A DNA stretch of 38,244 nt from positions 1 through 38,244 of the forward strand of contig JAJPHQ010000106.1 in assembly GCA_021325195.1 (NCBI GenBank), written 5' to 3'. This DNA comes from Gammaproteobacteria bacterium (lineage in GTDB: Bacteria; Pseudomonadota; Gammaproteobacteria; Xanthomonadales; Rhodanobacteraceae). This document shows, piece by piece, positions 26,412-35,299 of this stretch. The translations under genes were made by a program, and so were the position numbers. Positions within the stretch are counted from its first letter, which is position 1. Every line of letters starts with the position of its first letter. A model generated the notes under the pieces. That model saw only the letters and a list, made by a program, of their open reading frames with translations. It ran no database searches and was not told the origin of the DNA.

Positions 26412-28658
26412 ATGAAATTTTCCGTCCCCCTGATGGCCTGTCTGACGCTGCTGGCAGCGGCCGCGCCGGTCTTCGCGCAGTCCGCGGCCGACTCCGGTTT
26501 TCTTCTGACCGCGACGGCGAAGGATTTCGGCGCGTATTTCCCGTCCTATCTCGCCAACGGCTATTTCTCGACCATGACCACCGTGCGCGGCAGCGAACCC
26601 GCGATGGCCTACATGGTCGCGTTCATGGACTACACGCAGGATGACATCTCGCGGCCCGCGGCGATTCCCGGCTGGAGCGAGATCGACTACGACCCCGGTA
26701 CCGGCTGGATGAACTCGACGCGCCTCGATCCGAAGATCTTCGCGGATTACGCGCAGACGCTGAACATGCACGATGCCACGCTCACGACCGGTTACCGCTT
26801 CACGTACGGCAGCAAGGCCACGGACGTGAAAATCACCACCTTCGTCAGCCAGGCCGATCCGCATCTCGCGGCGACGCGGATCACGCTCACCCCGAAATTC
26901 GACGGCAAGGTGCGACTGAGTTTTCCGTTCCGCCTCTGGTCCGGTCACCAGCCGCGCTTTCCGATCGCGCACCTGACCGGCGATCAGATGATCGACGCGG
27001 TGATCGCCAGCGGGCAGAACCTGAACGACAAGCCGGTGCCCACGCCCGACCGCGCGCCGGTGTGGTATCCGGGCCACACCCGCGTGACGGACGACGGCGG
27101 CGACGCGCAGCAACGGACGCTGTGGCTGGACGGCCGGGCCGTGGACGGGCCCGGGATGGCCGAGGCGGCCGCGATCGAACTACCGCGCGGCCTGAAGATC
27201 GAGAGCGTGGCGCTGGAGAAAACCTCCGACAAGTTGTCGCTGGACGTCGTCGCCGACGTGCGCAAGGGCACGAGTTACACCTTCACCAAATACATCGCGG
27301 TGTCGCGGCAGGACTGGGGCGGCAACGCGCAGGCCGATCTTGCGCTCGCGACCCAGGCGCGCAGCACGGGCTTCGACAAGCTGCTGGCGCGCCACGTCGC
27401 TGCCTGGCACGCGCTGTGGAAGTCCGACATCGTGGTCGATCACGACGAAGCGGTGCAGCGCGCGCTGCACTCCGACCTTTACTACATTCTTTCCAACAGC
27501 ACGGTCGGCACCGCGTGGGCGATGGGCGCCTGCGCGCTGACCCCCAACTACGCCGACCACGTGTTCTGGGATTCCGACTCGTGGGTGTTTCCGGCCCTGC
27601 TGTTGCTGCACCCGGAACGCGCGAAGTCGATCGTGATGTTTCGTTACCGGACCATGCAGGGCGCGCGCGAACGCGCCGCGCAGTACGGCGTGAAGGGCCT
27701 GATGTATCCCTGGGAATCGGACCCGGAGAAAGGCATCGACGTGACGCCGCATTTCGCCTACGGCGTGTATCGCGAGATCCACGTCAACGCGGACATCGCG
27801 ATCGCGCAGTGGCAGTATTACCTCGCGACCGGCGATCTCGACTGGCTGAAGCGGTATGGCTGGCCCGTGATCGAAGGTATCGCGACCTTCTGGCAGAGCC
27901 GTGTCACGTACGACAAAGCGAAGGACCGCTACGAGATCCTGCACGTCACCTCGCCCGACGAGGCCTACGACGACGTGCCCAACGACACGTTCACCAACGC
28001 CGCGGCCGCCAAGGCGTTGCGGATCGCGACGAAAGCGGCCGCACTGGTCGGTGCCAGGCCCGATCCGAAGTGGGCGGAGATCGCATCGAAGATGTACATC
28101 CCGTTCGACGAAAAGGACCAGCGCCACTACGACTTCGATCCCTCGGTGCCGCACGACAAGATCACCTGGATGGGCTCCTCGCTGGCATGGCTGATGTACC
28201 CCAACCTCGATCTGGCAATGTCGCCCGAGGTGCGTCGCAACGATTTCGACTTTCAGTTGCAGGAACTGAAAACCCACGGCGACGATCCCAACGAGATGAT
28301 GATGGTGATGCTCACGGTCGGCGCCGCCGAACTGGGCGACGCCAGGGCCGCCGGATACTGGATTCACCGCAACCTGATCGGGTTCCTGAAACCGCCGTTC
28401 AACGTCCGCAGCGAAACCGCGGACAACAATGCGGGTTACATCCTCGCGACCTCGGCGGGGTTCGTGCAGGGTTTCCTCTACGGCCTGAGCGGGCTGCGCA
28501 TCGACGACAAGGGGCTGGATCAGGAATACGCGCCCGTCCTGCCGCCGGGCTGGCAATCGGTGACGTTGAAGAACGTCAGCTTCCGCGGCAAGCGCTTCGA
28601 CATCACCCTCTCGCGCGATGCCGACGGCAAGGTCGGCCTGACCCGTCGGGAACCATGA
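26412..28658 (+). CDS. Secreted glycoside hydrolase family 65 enzyme, copy 1
   Basis: A 748-residue, probably periplasmic alpha-glucosidase of the GH65 clan (acid trehalase, kojibiose hydrolase and protein-glucosylgalactosylhydroxylysine glucosidase relatives). The signal peptide ends PVFAQ|SAA. An N-terminal beta-sandwich (about residues 30-300) precedes an (alpha/alpha)6 barrel with DHVFWDSDSWVFPALLLLHP (382-401), NADIAIAQWQYYLATGDLDW and the catalytic-acid loop TSPDEAYDDVPNDTFTN with Glu517. A C-terminal beta domain (VLPPGWQSVTLKNVSFRGKR) follows. The start at 26412 has GGAG 7 bp upstream; an in-frame ATG at 26397 is also possible. The stop overlaps the start of copy 2 as ATGA. Confidence 0.88.
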   Translation: MKFSVPLMACLTLLAAAAPVFAQSAADSGFLLTATAKDFGAYFPSYLANGYFSTMTTVRGSEPAMAYMVAFMDYTQDDISRPAAIPGWSEIDYDPGTGWMNSTRLDPKIFADYAQTLNMHDATLTTGYRFTYGSKATDVKITTFVSQADPHLAATRITLTPKFDGKVRLSFPFRLWSGHQPRFPIAHLTGDQMIDAVIASGQNLNDKPVPTPDRAPVWYPGHTRVTDDGGDAQQRTLWLDGRAVDGPGMAEAAAIELPRGLKIESVALEKTSDKLSLDVVADVRKGTSYTFTKYIAVSRQDWGGNAQADLALATQARSTGFDKLLARHVAAWHALWKSDIVVDHDEAVQRALHSDLYYILSNSTVGTAWAMGACALTPNYADHVFWDSDSWVFPALLLLHPERAKSIVMFRYRTMQGARERAAQYGVKGLMYPWESDPEKGIDVTPHFAYGVYREIHVNADIAIAQWQYYLATGDLDWLKRYGWPVIEGIATFWQSRVTYDKAKDRYEILHVTSPDEAYDDVPNDTFTNAAAAKALRIATKAAALVGARPDPKWAEIASKMYIPFDEKDQRHYDFDPSVPHDKITWMGSSLAWLMYPNLDLAMSPEVRRNDFDFQLQELKTHGDDPNEMMMVMLTVGAAELGDARAAGYWIHRNLIGFLKPPFNVRSETADNNAGYILATSAGFVQGFLYGLSGLRIDDKGLDQEYAPVLPPGWQSVTLKNVSFRGKRFDITLSRDADGKVGLTRREP

Positions 28659-30913
28659 TGTTGCGGCGACTGCTTCTGCTGGCCCTGGTCTCGGTTGCAC
28701 CGCTCGCCGCGGCGGCAACGGATTCGGGCTTTCAGCTCATCGCCACCGCGAAGAACTTCGAAACGTACTTTCCGGGCCAACTGGCCAACGGTTACGTCTC
28801 CACGTTCACCTCGCCGCGCGGCACGGAAAGCAACCTGTCGTACCTCGTTGCGTTGATGGATTACGGCAAGGACGACATCGCGCGGCCTGCCGCGGTTCCG
28901 GGCTGGAGCGGCATCGACTACCGCGTGGGCCCGTCCGGCACCTGGTTGAACCTGGCGCCGCTGGACGCTTCGGTGTTCCGGGATTACGGGCAGGTGCTGA
29001 ACCTGCGCGACGCCACGCTCACGACGCATTACCGCTACGTCGATCGCGACAAGGCCACGCGCGTCGAAGTGGTCGCTTTCGTCAGCGAGGCCTCGCCGCA
29101 TCTGGCCGCGCAGCGGTTCACGATCACGCCGGAATTCGACGGCACGGTCGAGCTGTCGTTCCCGCTGGTGCTGTGGGCGCCGTACCAGCCGCGCCTGCCG
29201 CTGGCGAAGTTGCCGGGCGACACCGGCCTCACTGGCGACCGGTTCCGGCAGGCGCTCGAAGCACACGGACTTTCGTTGAAGCCGGTACCCCCGGCCACGC
29301 CCGATCGCGCCGCCATCTGGTACCACGGCGACACGCGAGTGCTGGATGCCGACGGCGATCCCTCGAATCTGACATTGTGGCTGGACGGGCAGGCGACGAA
29401 CGGTGCGCGCATGGGCGAAGCCGTCGCGCTGCAACTGCCGTCCGATATACGGCCGGTCGAAGTCGAGCTGGACCGCACCGACGATCGCCTGGCGCTGGAC
29501 CTGCGCATCAGGGTGGAGAAGGGCAGGCGCTACGATTTCACCAAATACGTCGCGCTGTCGCGCGAAGGCTGGGGCGGCGATGCGATGGCCGATCTGAAAT
29601 TGGCCGAGGCTGCGCGCGAACGCGGCTTCGAGGCACTGCTCGATGCGCAACGCGCGGCATGGGCGAAGTTGTGGCAATCCGACATCCGGATCGACGGCGA
29701 TCCGCGGGCGCAGCTCGCGGTGCACTCGGACCTGTATTACCTGCTCGCCAACACGGCCCCGGACGTGGCGTGGGGCGTGGGCGCCTGCGGCATGACCACC
29801 GGCTACGTGGGTCACGTGTTCTGGGACAGCGACACGTGGATCTTCCCCGCGCTGCTGTTGCTGCATCCCGAGCGCGCCCGTTCGATCGTGATGTTCCGCG
29901 ATCGAACCTTGCCCGCCGCGCAGCAACGCGCGAGCGCAGCGGGCCTGCGGGGCGCCAAATACCCGTGGGAAGCCGATCCCGAAGACGGCACCGAACAGAT
30001 CCTGTACGCCGCGCACCGCCTGAGCGTCGGCGAGATCCACGTCAACGCCGACATCGCGATCGCGCAATGGCAGTACTGGCTGGCAACACATGACTTGAAT
30101 TGGTTGCGCCAAGACGGCTGGCCGGTGATCCGCGATCTCGCGGAATTCTGGGCCAGCCGCGCCGTATACGACAAAGCGAAGCAGCGCTACGAAATCCGCG
30201 ACGTCGTGTCGGTGATGGAGCTCTACGCGCACGTCGATGACGACACCTTCACCAACACCTCGGCGCGCAAGGCGCTGGAGATCGCGACCAGGGCGGCCGC
30301 ACTGGTCGGGGCGAGGCCCGATCCGAAGTGGGCCGAGGTCGCGTCGAAGCTCGACATCCCGTTTTCCGGGGCGTCCCAACATCACCTCGACTTCGATCCG
30401 ACCACGCCGCTCTACGATCCGAACGACAGCGATCTGGCGTTCCTGATGTTTCCCTCGCTGGATGTATCGATGAGTCCGACAGTGCGACGCAACGATTACA
30501 CGATCGATGCGGGGCCGCGGAAGCAGTCCGGCCATACGCCGTCGACCATGGGCCTCGCGCCGCTCACCATTGCGGCGGCGACGCTCGGCAACGCGAGCGA
30601 TGTCGCGCGCTGGCTGGACGACAACATCACCGCAGACACGCTCAAGCCGCCGTTCGACGTGCGCACCGAAGCCTCCGACAACAATACGGGTTATTTCCTC
30701 ACCGGCTCGGCCGGCTTCGTGCAGAGTCTGGTGTACGGCCTCACCGGATTGCGGATCGAAGACGACGGTCTGGTCGAAGCCTATCCACCCGTGTTGCCTG
30801 CCGGGTGGAAATCGCTGACGCTGACCAATGTCACGTTCCGGGGCAGGCGCTACGACATCACCGTCGAACGCGGTGCCGACGGCAAACCGCGGCTGCGGCG
30901 AACGCCGCCTTGA
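28655..30913 (+). CDS. Secreted glycoside hydrolase family 65 enzyme, copy 2
   Basis: A 752-residue tandem paralogue of the preceding gene, with the same domain order and signal peptide (MMLRRLLLLALVSVAPLAAA). The barrel motif is GHVFWDSDTWIFPALLLLHP (387-406). The catalytic loop differs: SVMELYAHVDDDTFTN with Glu522 keeps the acid but replaces the usual Pro-Asp just before it with Val-Met. Other parts align closely with copy 1 (GARPDPKWAE, SLDVSMSPTVRRND, LPAGWKSLTLTNVTFRGRRY). It overlaps copy 1 by 4 bp (ATGA). The two enzymes probably act on related but different alpha-glucosides or linkages. Confidence 0.88.
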   Translation: MMLRRLLLLALVSVAPLAAAATDSGFQLIATAKNFETYFPGQLANGYVSTFTSPRGTESNLSYLVALMDYGKDDIARPAAVPGWSGIDYRVGPSGTWLNLAPLDASVFRDYGQVLNLRDATLTTHYRYVDRDKATRVEVVAFVSEASPHLAAQRFTITPEFDGTVELSFPLVLWAPYQPRLPLAKLPGDTGLTGDRFRQALEAHGLSLKPVPPATPDRAAIWYHGDTRVLDADGDPSNLTLWLDGQATNGARMGEAVALQLPSDIRPVEVELDRTDDRLALDLRIRVEKGRRYDFTKYVALSREGWGGDAMADLKLAEAARERGFEALLDAQRAAWAKLWQSDIRIDGDPRAQLAVHSDLYYLLANTAPDVAWGVGACGMTTGYVGHVFWDSDTWIFPALLLLHPERARSIVMFRDRTLPAAQQRASAAGLRGAKYPWEADPEDGTEQILYAAHRLSVGEIHVNADIAIAQWQYWLATHDLNWLRQDGWPVIRDLAEFWASRAVYDKAKQRYEIRDVVSVMELYAHVDDDTFTNTSARKALEIATRAAALVGARPDPKWAEVASKLDIPFSGASQHHLDFDPTTPLYDPNDSDLAFLMFPSLDVSMSPTVRRNDYTIDAGPRKQSGHTPSTMGLAPLTIAAATLGNASDVARWLDDNITADTLKPPFDVRTEASDNNTGYFLTGSAGFVQSLVYGLTGLRIEDDGLVEAYPPVLPAGWKSLTLTNVTFRGRRYDITVERGADGKPRLRRTPP

Positions 30914-30943
30914 GCATTCCATCCATCACGCCGGAGATGTGTC

Positions 30944-32017
30944 ATGCAAGCAGAACGCCGCAAGCCGTTGCAGATGATCGGCACGCTGGCAGCCTTGTTG
31001 CTGCTTTCGCCGGTCGCTGCAGCAGCACAGACGCGTGTGGATGAGCAAGGCAACGTGACCGTTCCCGCGTTCACCGTGCCTTTTTCCGGCTATGCGTCAC
31101 CCGAAGCGCGCAGGCTGTTCCAGCGGGTGATCGAGCAAGACCGTCACGCACCGCCGCTGGACGGTCCCGTCGCCGCCAGCCGTGCGTACTGGGACAAGAT
31201 CAACGCCGCGCGTGCCGAGCGGATGGAACGCCTGTATCCGGTGAAGATCGAGAAACGCAGCATCGGCGGCGTGCCGGTGCAGGTGGTCACGCCGAAACAG
31301 GGCATCGCCCCCGCGCAGGCACACCGCGTGCTGATCAACCTGCACGGCGGCGCGTTCCTGTGGGGCGCGGGTTCCGGCGGTCTGGTCGAATCGATTCCGG
31401 TCGCCAGCAAGGGCGGGATCGAAGTGATCACCGTCGATTATCGGCAAGGCCCCGAGCATGTGTTTCCTGCCGCAAGCGAAGACGTCGCCGCGGTCTATCG
31501 CGAGTTGCTCAAGCAGCATCCGGCAAAAAACATCGGCATCTACGGTTGTTCGGCCGGCGGCGGATTGACGGCCGAAGCGGTGGCCTGGTTCGTCCATGCG
31601 CATTTGCCGCTGCCGGGCGCGATCGGCATCTTCTGCGCCTCGATCGTGGACATCGGCGGTGACTCGGCCTGGGTCGCGCCCGTGATGGACGGCGAACCAC
31701 CGCCCGAGGCGCCGCTGAAATTCTCCGATCTGCCGTATTTCAAGGGCGCGAAGCCCAACGACCCGTTGGTATTTCCCGCGAACTCGCCGAAACTGCTGGC
31801 GCAGTTTCCGCCCACGCTGCTGATCACAGGCACCCGCGACTTCGCGATGAGTTCGGCGATCCAGAGCCAGCGCCTGCTCACCAACGCGGGCGTCGACGCG
31901 GAACTGCACGTGTGGGACGGCATGTGGCATTCGTTCTTTTCCGACCCGGAAATGCCCGAATCGAAGGAAGCCTATGCCGTGATGGTGAAGTTCTTCGACC
32001 GGCATCTGGGACGCTGA
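30944..32017 (+). CDS. Secreted alpha/beta-hydrolase, HSL-type esterase
   Basis: A 357-residue esterase/lipase-like enzyme with a signal peptide (TLAALLLLSPVAAAAQT), so periplasmic or secreted. The hormone-sensitive-lipase layout is clear: oxyanion motif HGGAF (134-138), VDYRQGPEHVFPAASEDV, nucleophile Ser203 in GCSAGGG, Asp299 in TGTRDFAM and His329 in GMWHSFFSD. It starts 30 bp after GH65 copy 2 on the same strand and is likely in the same transcript. An esterase in a glycosidase operon usually removes acyl groups from sugars, so the imported glycan may be acylated; that is inference. Confidence 0.9.
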   Translation: MQAERRKPLQMIGTLAALLLLSPVAAAAQTRVDEQGNVTVPAFTVPFSGYASPEARRLFQRVIEQDRHAPPLDGPVAASRAYWDKINAARAERMERLYPVKIEKRSIGGVPVQVVTPKQGIAPAQAHRVLINLHGGAFLWGAGSGGLVESIPVASKGGIEVITVDYRQGPEHVFPAASEDVAAVYRELLKQHPAKNIGIYGCSAGGGLTAEAVAWFVHAHLPLPGAIGIFCASIVDIGGDSAWVAPVMDGEPPPEAPLKFSDLPYFKGAKPNDPLVFPANSPKLLAQFPPTLLITGTRDFAMSSAIQSQRLLTNAGVDAELHVWDGMWHSFFSDPEMPESKEAYAVMVKFFDRHLGR

Positions 32018-32141
32018 GGCAGCGGGTGCACGCCGGAGCTCCACGAAGACCCGCCGCTGTGGCACCGACTCGGTCTAAGCGTCCTTGCCGATCGGAAACG
32101 CCGCAAGCGGCACATCGCCCCCTGCCTGCGGCGATGGCGAG

Positions 32142-32765
32142 TCAGGCAGGAGGATTTTCGCTTCCCGGCACCGCGTTGAAGGCGATCGTGATGCGCGGGG
32201 TATCGTTTTCGTGCGGCTCGACGAAGTGTTCCATCCAGCACGGAAACAGCACCAGCAAGCCCGCTTCGGGCGTCAGATGGATGTCGCTGTAGCCGTTCGG
32301 CACCGCGCCCTTGACATAGCCCAGCACCACGCCGGGGCGCGGGTCCCGGAACACGAACTTGCCCGAACCGGGCGGCACCTGCAGATAGAACGAGCCCGAC
32401 AGCAGGCAGCCTTCGTGCACGTGCAGGAAATTGAAGCCGCCGCGGTCGTGCAGGTTCACCCACGATTGCAGGTCGAACGGAATGCCCGGCACGCCCATCT
32501 CGTGCAGCACCCGCGCACACGCAGCGCGCACTGCGTCGCGAAGCGGCGCGAACACCGGCTGCTCCAGCACCGCCATGTCCTCGCTGTTCCAGCCCCGTCG
32601 GTTGGTGCGCCCCGCGGGTTGCGGGTGCGCGGCGCGCATCTTCAGCACCGCATCGACCCATCCGGCGAAATGCGGGCGCAGGGCCGTCAACGGCGCCTGC
32701 CAGATCCGCGTCGGGAACAGGTCGAAAGCCCGCAGGGCCGGGGCATTCGACGGTGGTGTCGGCAT
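32142..32765 (-). CDS. Putative 2OG-Fe(II) oxygenase
   Basis: A 207-residue protein of the TIGR02466-like 2OG-Fe(II) oxygenase group. Iron and co-substrate positions are suggested by NFLHVHEGCLLSGSFYLQVP (His115/His117), the later GLLVLFPCWMEHFVEPH (His180) and Arg191 in TPRITIAFN. The FLHVHE...FVFRDPRPG pattern and length fit the family. The start at 32765 (MPTPPSNAPALRAFDLFPTR) was preferred; the longer frame from 33005 overlaps the opposing SGNH gene and has no family resemblance. The substrate is unknown. Confidence 0.82.
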   Translation of the reverse strand: MPTPPSNAPALRAFDLFPTRIWQAPLTALRPHFAGWVDAVLKMRAAHPQPAGRTNRRGWNSEDMAVLEQPVFAPLRDAVRAACARVLHEMGVPGIPFDLQSWVNLHDRGGFNFLHVHEGCLLSGSFYLQVPPGSGKFVFRDPRPGVVLGYVKGAVPNGYSDIHLTPEAGLLVLFPCWMEHFVEPHENDTPRITIAFNAVPGSENPPA

Positions 32766-32881
32766 GGCGGCGTCCGTCTCCACGTCGGTTGTCAGGGGAT
32801 CATGGCTGTCCCACCATGTCCCGGCGGCATCCACGGCGGCGGAAGGAGAACGGACATGCGGAAACGGGACCCGCGGCGCAG

Positions 32882-33550
32882 ATGGTTGGGGGCGTCCTGT
32901 TGCTGCTGGCGGTCGGCAGTGCGATCGCGCGGCCGCCGCCACCGCAGCCATGGCAATCCGAGATCGACCGGCTCGTCGCGGATGATAGCGCGCACCCGCC
33001 GCCACAACACGGGGTGCTGTTCGCGGGCAGCTCCTCGATCAGGATGTGGACCACGCTTGCGGACGATTTTCCCGGCGTGCCGGTGATCAACCGCGGTTTC
33101 GGCGGTTCGGTGATCGCCGACAGCACGTATTACGCCGGCCGGATCATCGTGCCGTATCACCCGCGGCTGATCGTGCTGTACGCAGGCGACAACGACATTG
33201 CCGAAGGCGACACGCCGCGGCAGGTCATCGACGAATTCAAGGCCTTCGTTGCGCGCGTCCGGCGCGAGCTGCCGGACGTGGCGATCGCGTACGTTTCGAT
33301 CAAGCCCAGCCTCGCGCGCGCTTCGCTGTGGCCGCGGATGCGGCAGGCGAACCGCGGGATCGAACGCTGGGCGTGCACGCAGAAGGACGTGACCTACGTG
33401 GATGTCGCCTCGAGGATGCTGGATGCGCACGGCAAGCCGCGGCCCGCGCTGTTCCGCGCGGACGGCCTGCACATGTCGCGGGAAGGTTATGCGATCTGGA
33501 TCGCCGCACTGAAACCCGTGCTCGCGCATTACGGCTTCGAAACGCGCTGA
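32882..33550 (+). CDS. Secreted SGNH/GDSL-type hydrolase, start probably frameshifted
   Basis: An SGNH-fold esterase or acylhydrolase. Block I is VLFAGSSSIRMW, block II NRGFGGSVIADS, block III LYAGDNDIAEGD, and block V DGLHMSREGY supplies the catalytic Asp/His. The readable frame starts at 32882 (MVGGVLLLLAVGSAIA), a signal peptide with no basic n-region and no ribosome site. A strong AGGAG site stands 7 bp before another ATG at 32856, in a different frame. Adding one G to the G-run at 32888-32892 joins them into MRKRDPRRRWLGGVLLLLAV, an ideal signal peptide. The true gene is therefore probably 32856-33550 with one base missing. Confidence 0.82.
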   Translation: MVGGVLLLLAVGSAIARPPPPQPWQSEIDRLVADDSAHPPPQHGVLFAGSSSIRMWTTLADDFPGVPVINRGFGGSVIADSTYYAGRIIVPYHPRLIVLYAGDNDIAEGDTPRQVIDEFKAFVARVRRELPDVAIAYVSIKPSLARASLWPRMRQANRGIERWACTQKDVTYVDVASRMLDAHGKPRPALFRADGLHMSREGYAIWIAALKPVLAHYGFETR

Positions 33551-33609
33551 TGCCACGCCAAGGGTTCGCGCGTTCCCGGCGCACCCGCCGTCGCGCGTCG
33601 TCCGCCCGG

Positions 33610-34474
33610 TCAGCGGCCCGGCGCGGATGACGCGGCAGCGGCCGGCGCCGCCGCCGGCGGCACCGGCGACTCACCCACCAGCGCGGCGCGGATCGAGCGC
33701 AGCTTGTCCTTGAACGCGCGCTCGTTGTCGGGGCCGAGGCGGATCATCAGTTTCTGGCCCACCGACAGCGATTCCCAGGTGGGATCGGCGAGGGCATAGC
33801 GGCCGTTGTTCATCGGCGCCAGCGCGACCGGCGGCTGGGCGTTGGGCGCGGCCAGCATGTCGTCGATCGCCACGACCAGGCGGTCGTTGAAATAGCCGTG
33901 CGGATAGCCGAGCTCGCGGTAGGCCTGGGAACAGCGGATACCAGTGCACGTACCACGCCACCAGCGCGCGCGTGTCGATCGCGGAGACGACGCGCATGTA
34001 GGCGTCGTAGCGCGCGTAGTTCCTGGCGTCGATCGCAGGCTGCGCGCCGCTCTTGTCCACCATGAAGGTGCCGGGCGGCGTGCGCAGCGGGATGATGCTG
34101 GAACCGATGGTGCGCCGCGGCAGCGCGTCCACCGTCGCCACCACGTGCGGAATCACCGCCTGCGCGATCAGCAGGTCACGCAGGCCGGCGGCGCCGGGCA
34201 GTTTCGAGACCGCCGCCGCGATCGCCTTGTCACTGTCGGCCAGCAGCGGCAGCGGCGTGGTGGTGGCGGGCGCGGGGCCCGCGGCGGCCTCGCTGATCGG
34301 ATGCTCGATGGGCGCTGGCGGTGCCTTGGCGGCCGGCGGCGGCTGCGGCGGCTCGTGGCGCGTGAAATCCAGTCCCGGCACGTGCGAGAAATACCACCAC
34401 GCCGCTGCCGCGACCACGACCACCACCACCACCGCGCCCACGATCCAGCCCGTTGCCGACCTGCGCCCTTTCAT
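33610..34474 (-). pseudogene. Frameshifted DUF3014 membrane-anchored protein
   Basis: A DUF3014 protein of unknown function. It starts at 34474 (MKGRRSATGWIVGAVVVVVV), one N-terminal membrane helix, then a Pro/Ala-rich linker and the conserved domain (SKLPGAAGLRDLLIAQAVIP, RRTIGSSIIPLRTPPGTFMV, ARYDAYMRVVSAIDTRALVA). After WYVHWYPLF the frame breaks near 33930; the domain continues in another frame as QAYRELGYPHGYFNDRLVVA and ends at 33610 in an Ala/Pro-rich tail. One extra C in the CCC run, or two lost bases, would explain it. The rest of the protein is intact, so the shift is recent or a sequence error. Confidence 0.82.
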
Positions 34475-34569
34475 CCGTCCGCGCCCCGTCTTGCAAACCA
34501 ACCCGGATTTGACGCCGGATTGCCCGAATGGTTCCGTCACCGCGCGGCGTGCCGGCCCCGGCCGGTCAT

Positions 34570-35154
34570 TCAGGGGTTCCCGAACGGCTGCACGCCGATC
34601 AGCGGCCCGTGCAGCAGGAACGCGAAAATCGCCCACACGATCAGGCCGATCACGAAGGTGATCAGGTCGTTGCGCAACGTGCCCGGCGCATACACCGTGT
34701 TGGTCACGCGGTCGCGCCGGCGCGCCGCCGCGAAATCCACGATCGCCCACGCGAGGAACGCGCCGAACAGCACCACGTCGTGCAGGAACCCGGTCGCCAG
34801 CAGGTGCCCGAACGCCCACAGCCCGGCGCCCGCGACCATCGGATGATGCAGCCACGCCTTGTAGTGCGTCGGCGGCGCGTGCGAGGCCCCGAACAGCACG
34901 AACGCGACCAGCGTGAACAGTCCGTTCAGGTCCTTGAGCGCGCGCGGCGGCAGGTACAGCAATTCGGGCGTGTGCCGCGCCTGTCCGAAGCCGACCACGA
35001 TCAGCACGAAGCCGATCAGCGACACCAGCGCGAACGCGGCCTTCCACGGTTTCGCGCCGATCCGCGCAATCATCCGCGTGCGCCAGCCGTCGGCGAATAT
35101 CCGTATCGAATGCGCGCCGAGAAAAATCACGAGACCGAGGATCAGGATGGGCAT
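34570..35154 (-). CDS. NnrU family integral membrane protein
   Basis: A 194-residue protein with about five to six membrane helices. The N-terminus LILGLVIFLGAHSIRIF, the HPMVAGAGLWAFGHLLATG stretch and conserved His residues (HSIR, HHPM, GHLL) are typical of NnrU proteins. The family was first seen near nitric-oxide/nitrite reductase genes and is related to plant zeta-carotene isomerase Z-ISO, which binds heme. No denitrification gene is visible here, so the role is open. It lies 95 bp upstream of the DUF3014 gene on the same strand. Confidence 0.88.
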   Translation of the reverse strand: MPILILGLVIFLGAHSIRIFADGWRTRMIARIGAKPWKAAFALVSLIGFVLIVVGFGQARHTPELLYLPPRALKDLNGLFTLVAFVLFGASHAPPTHYKAWLHHPMVAGAGLWAFGHLLATGFLHDVVLFGAFLAWAIVDFAAARRRDRVTNTVYAPGTLRNDLITFVIGLIVWAIFAFLLHGPLIGVQPFGNP

Positions 35155-35299
35155 GCGGCGGGTCCTGTGTGCGGGTTGGCCGGGATTGTAAAGTCATTCC
35201 GGCCGCGGCGGGCGCGACGGGGCTGTCGATTTCCGGTGCCCCCGTTCGTCGCAATCACGAGCACGACACTTTCACTTCAACCCCGAGGAGGATCGAGAC

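Noticed and set aside
32766-33005. N-terminal extension of the 2OG-Fe(II) oxygenase frame
   Set aside because: The extra 80 residues are Arg/Ala/Pro-rich and lie antisense to the SGNH hydrolase start; the family-like sequence begins at the ATG at 32765.
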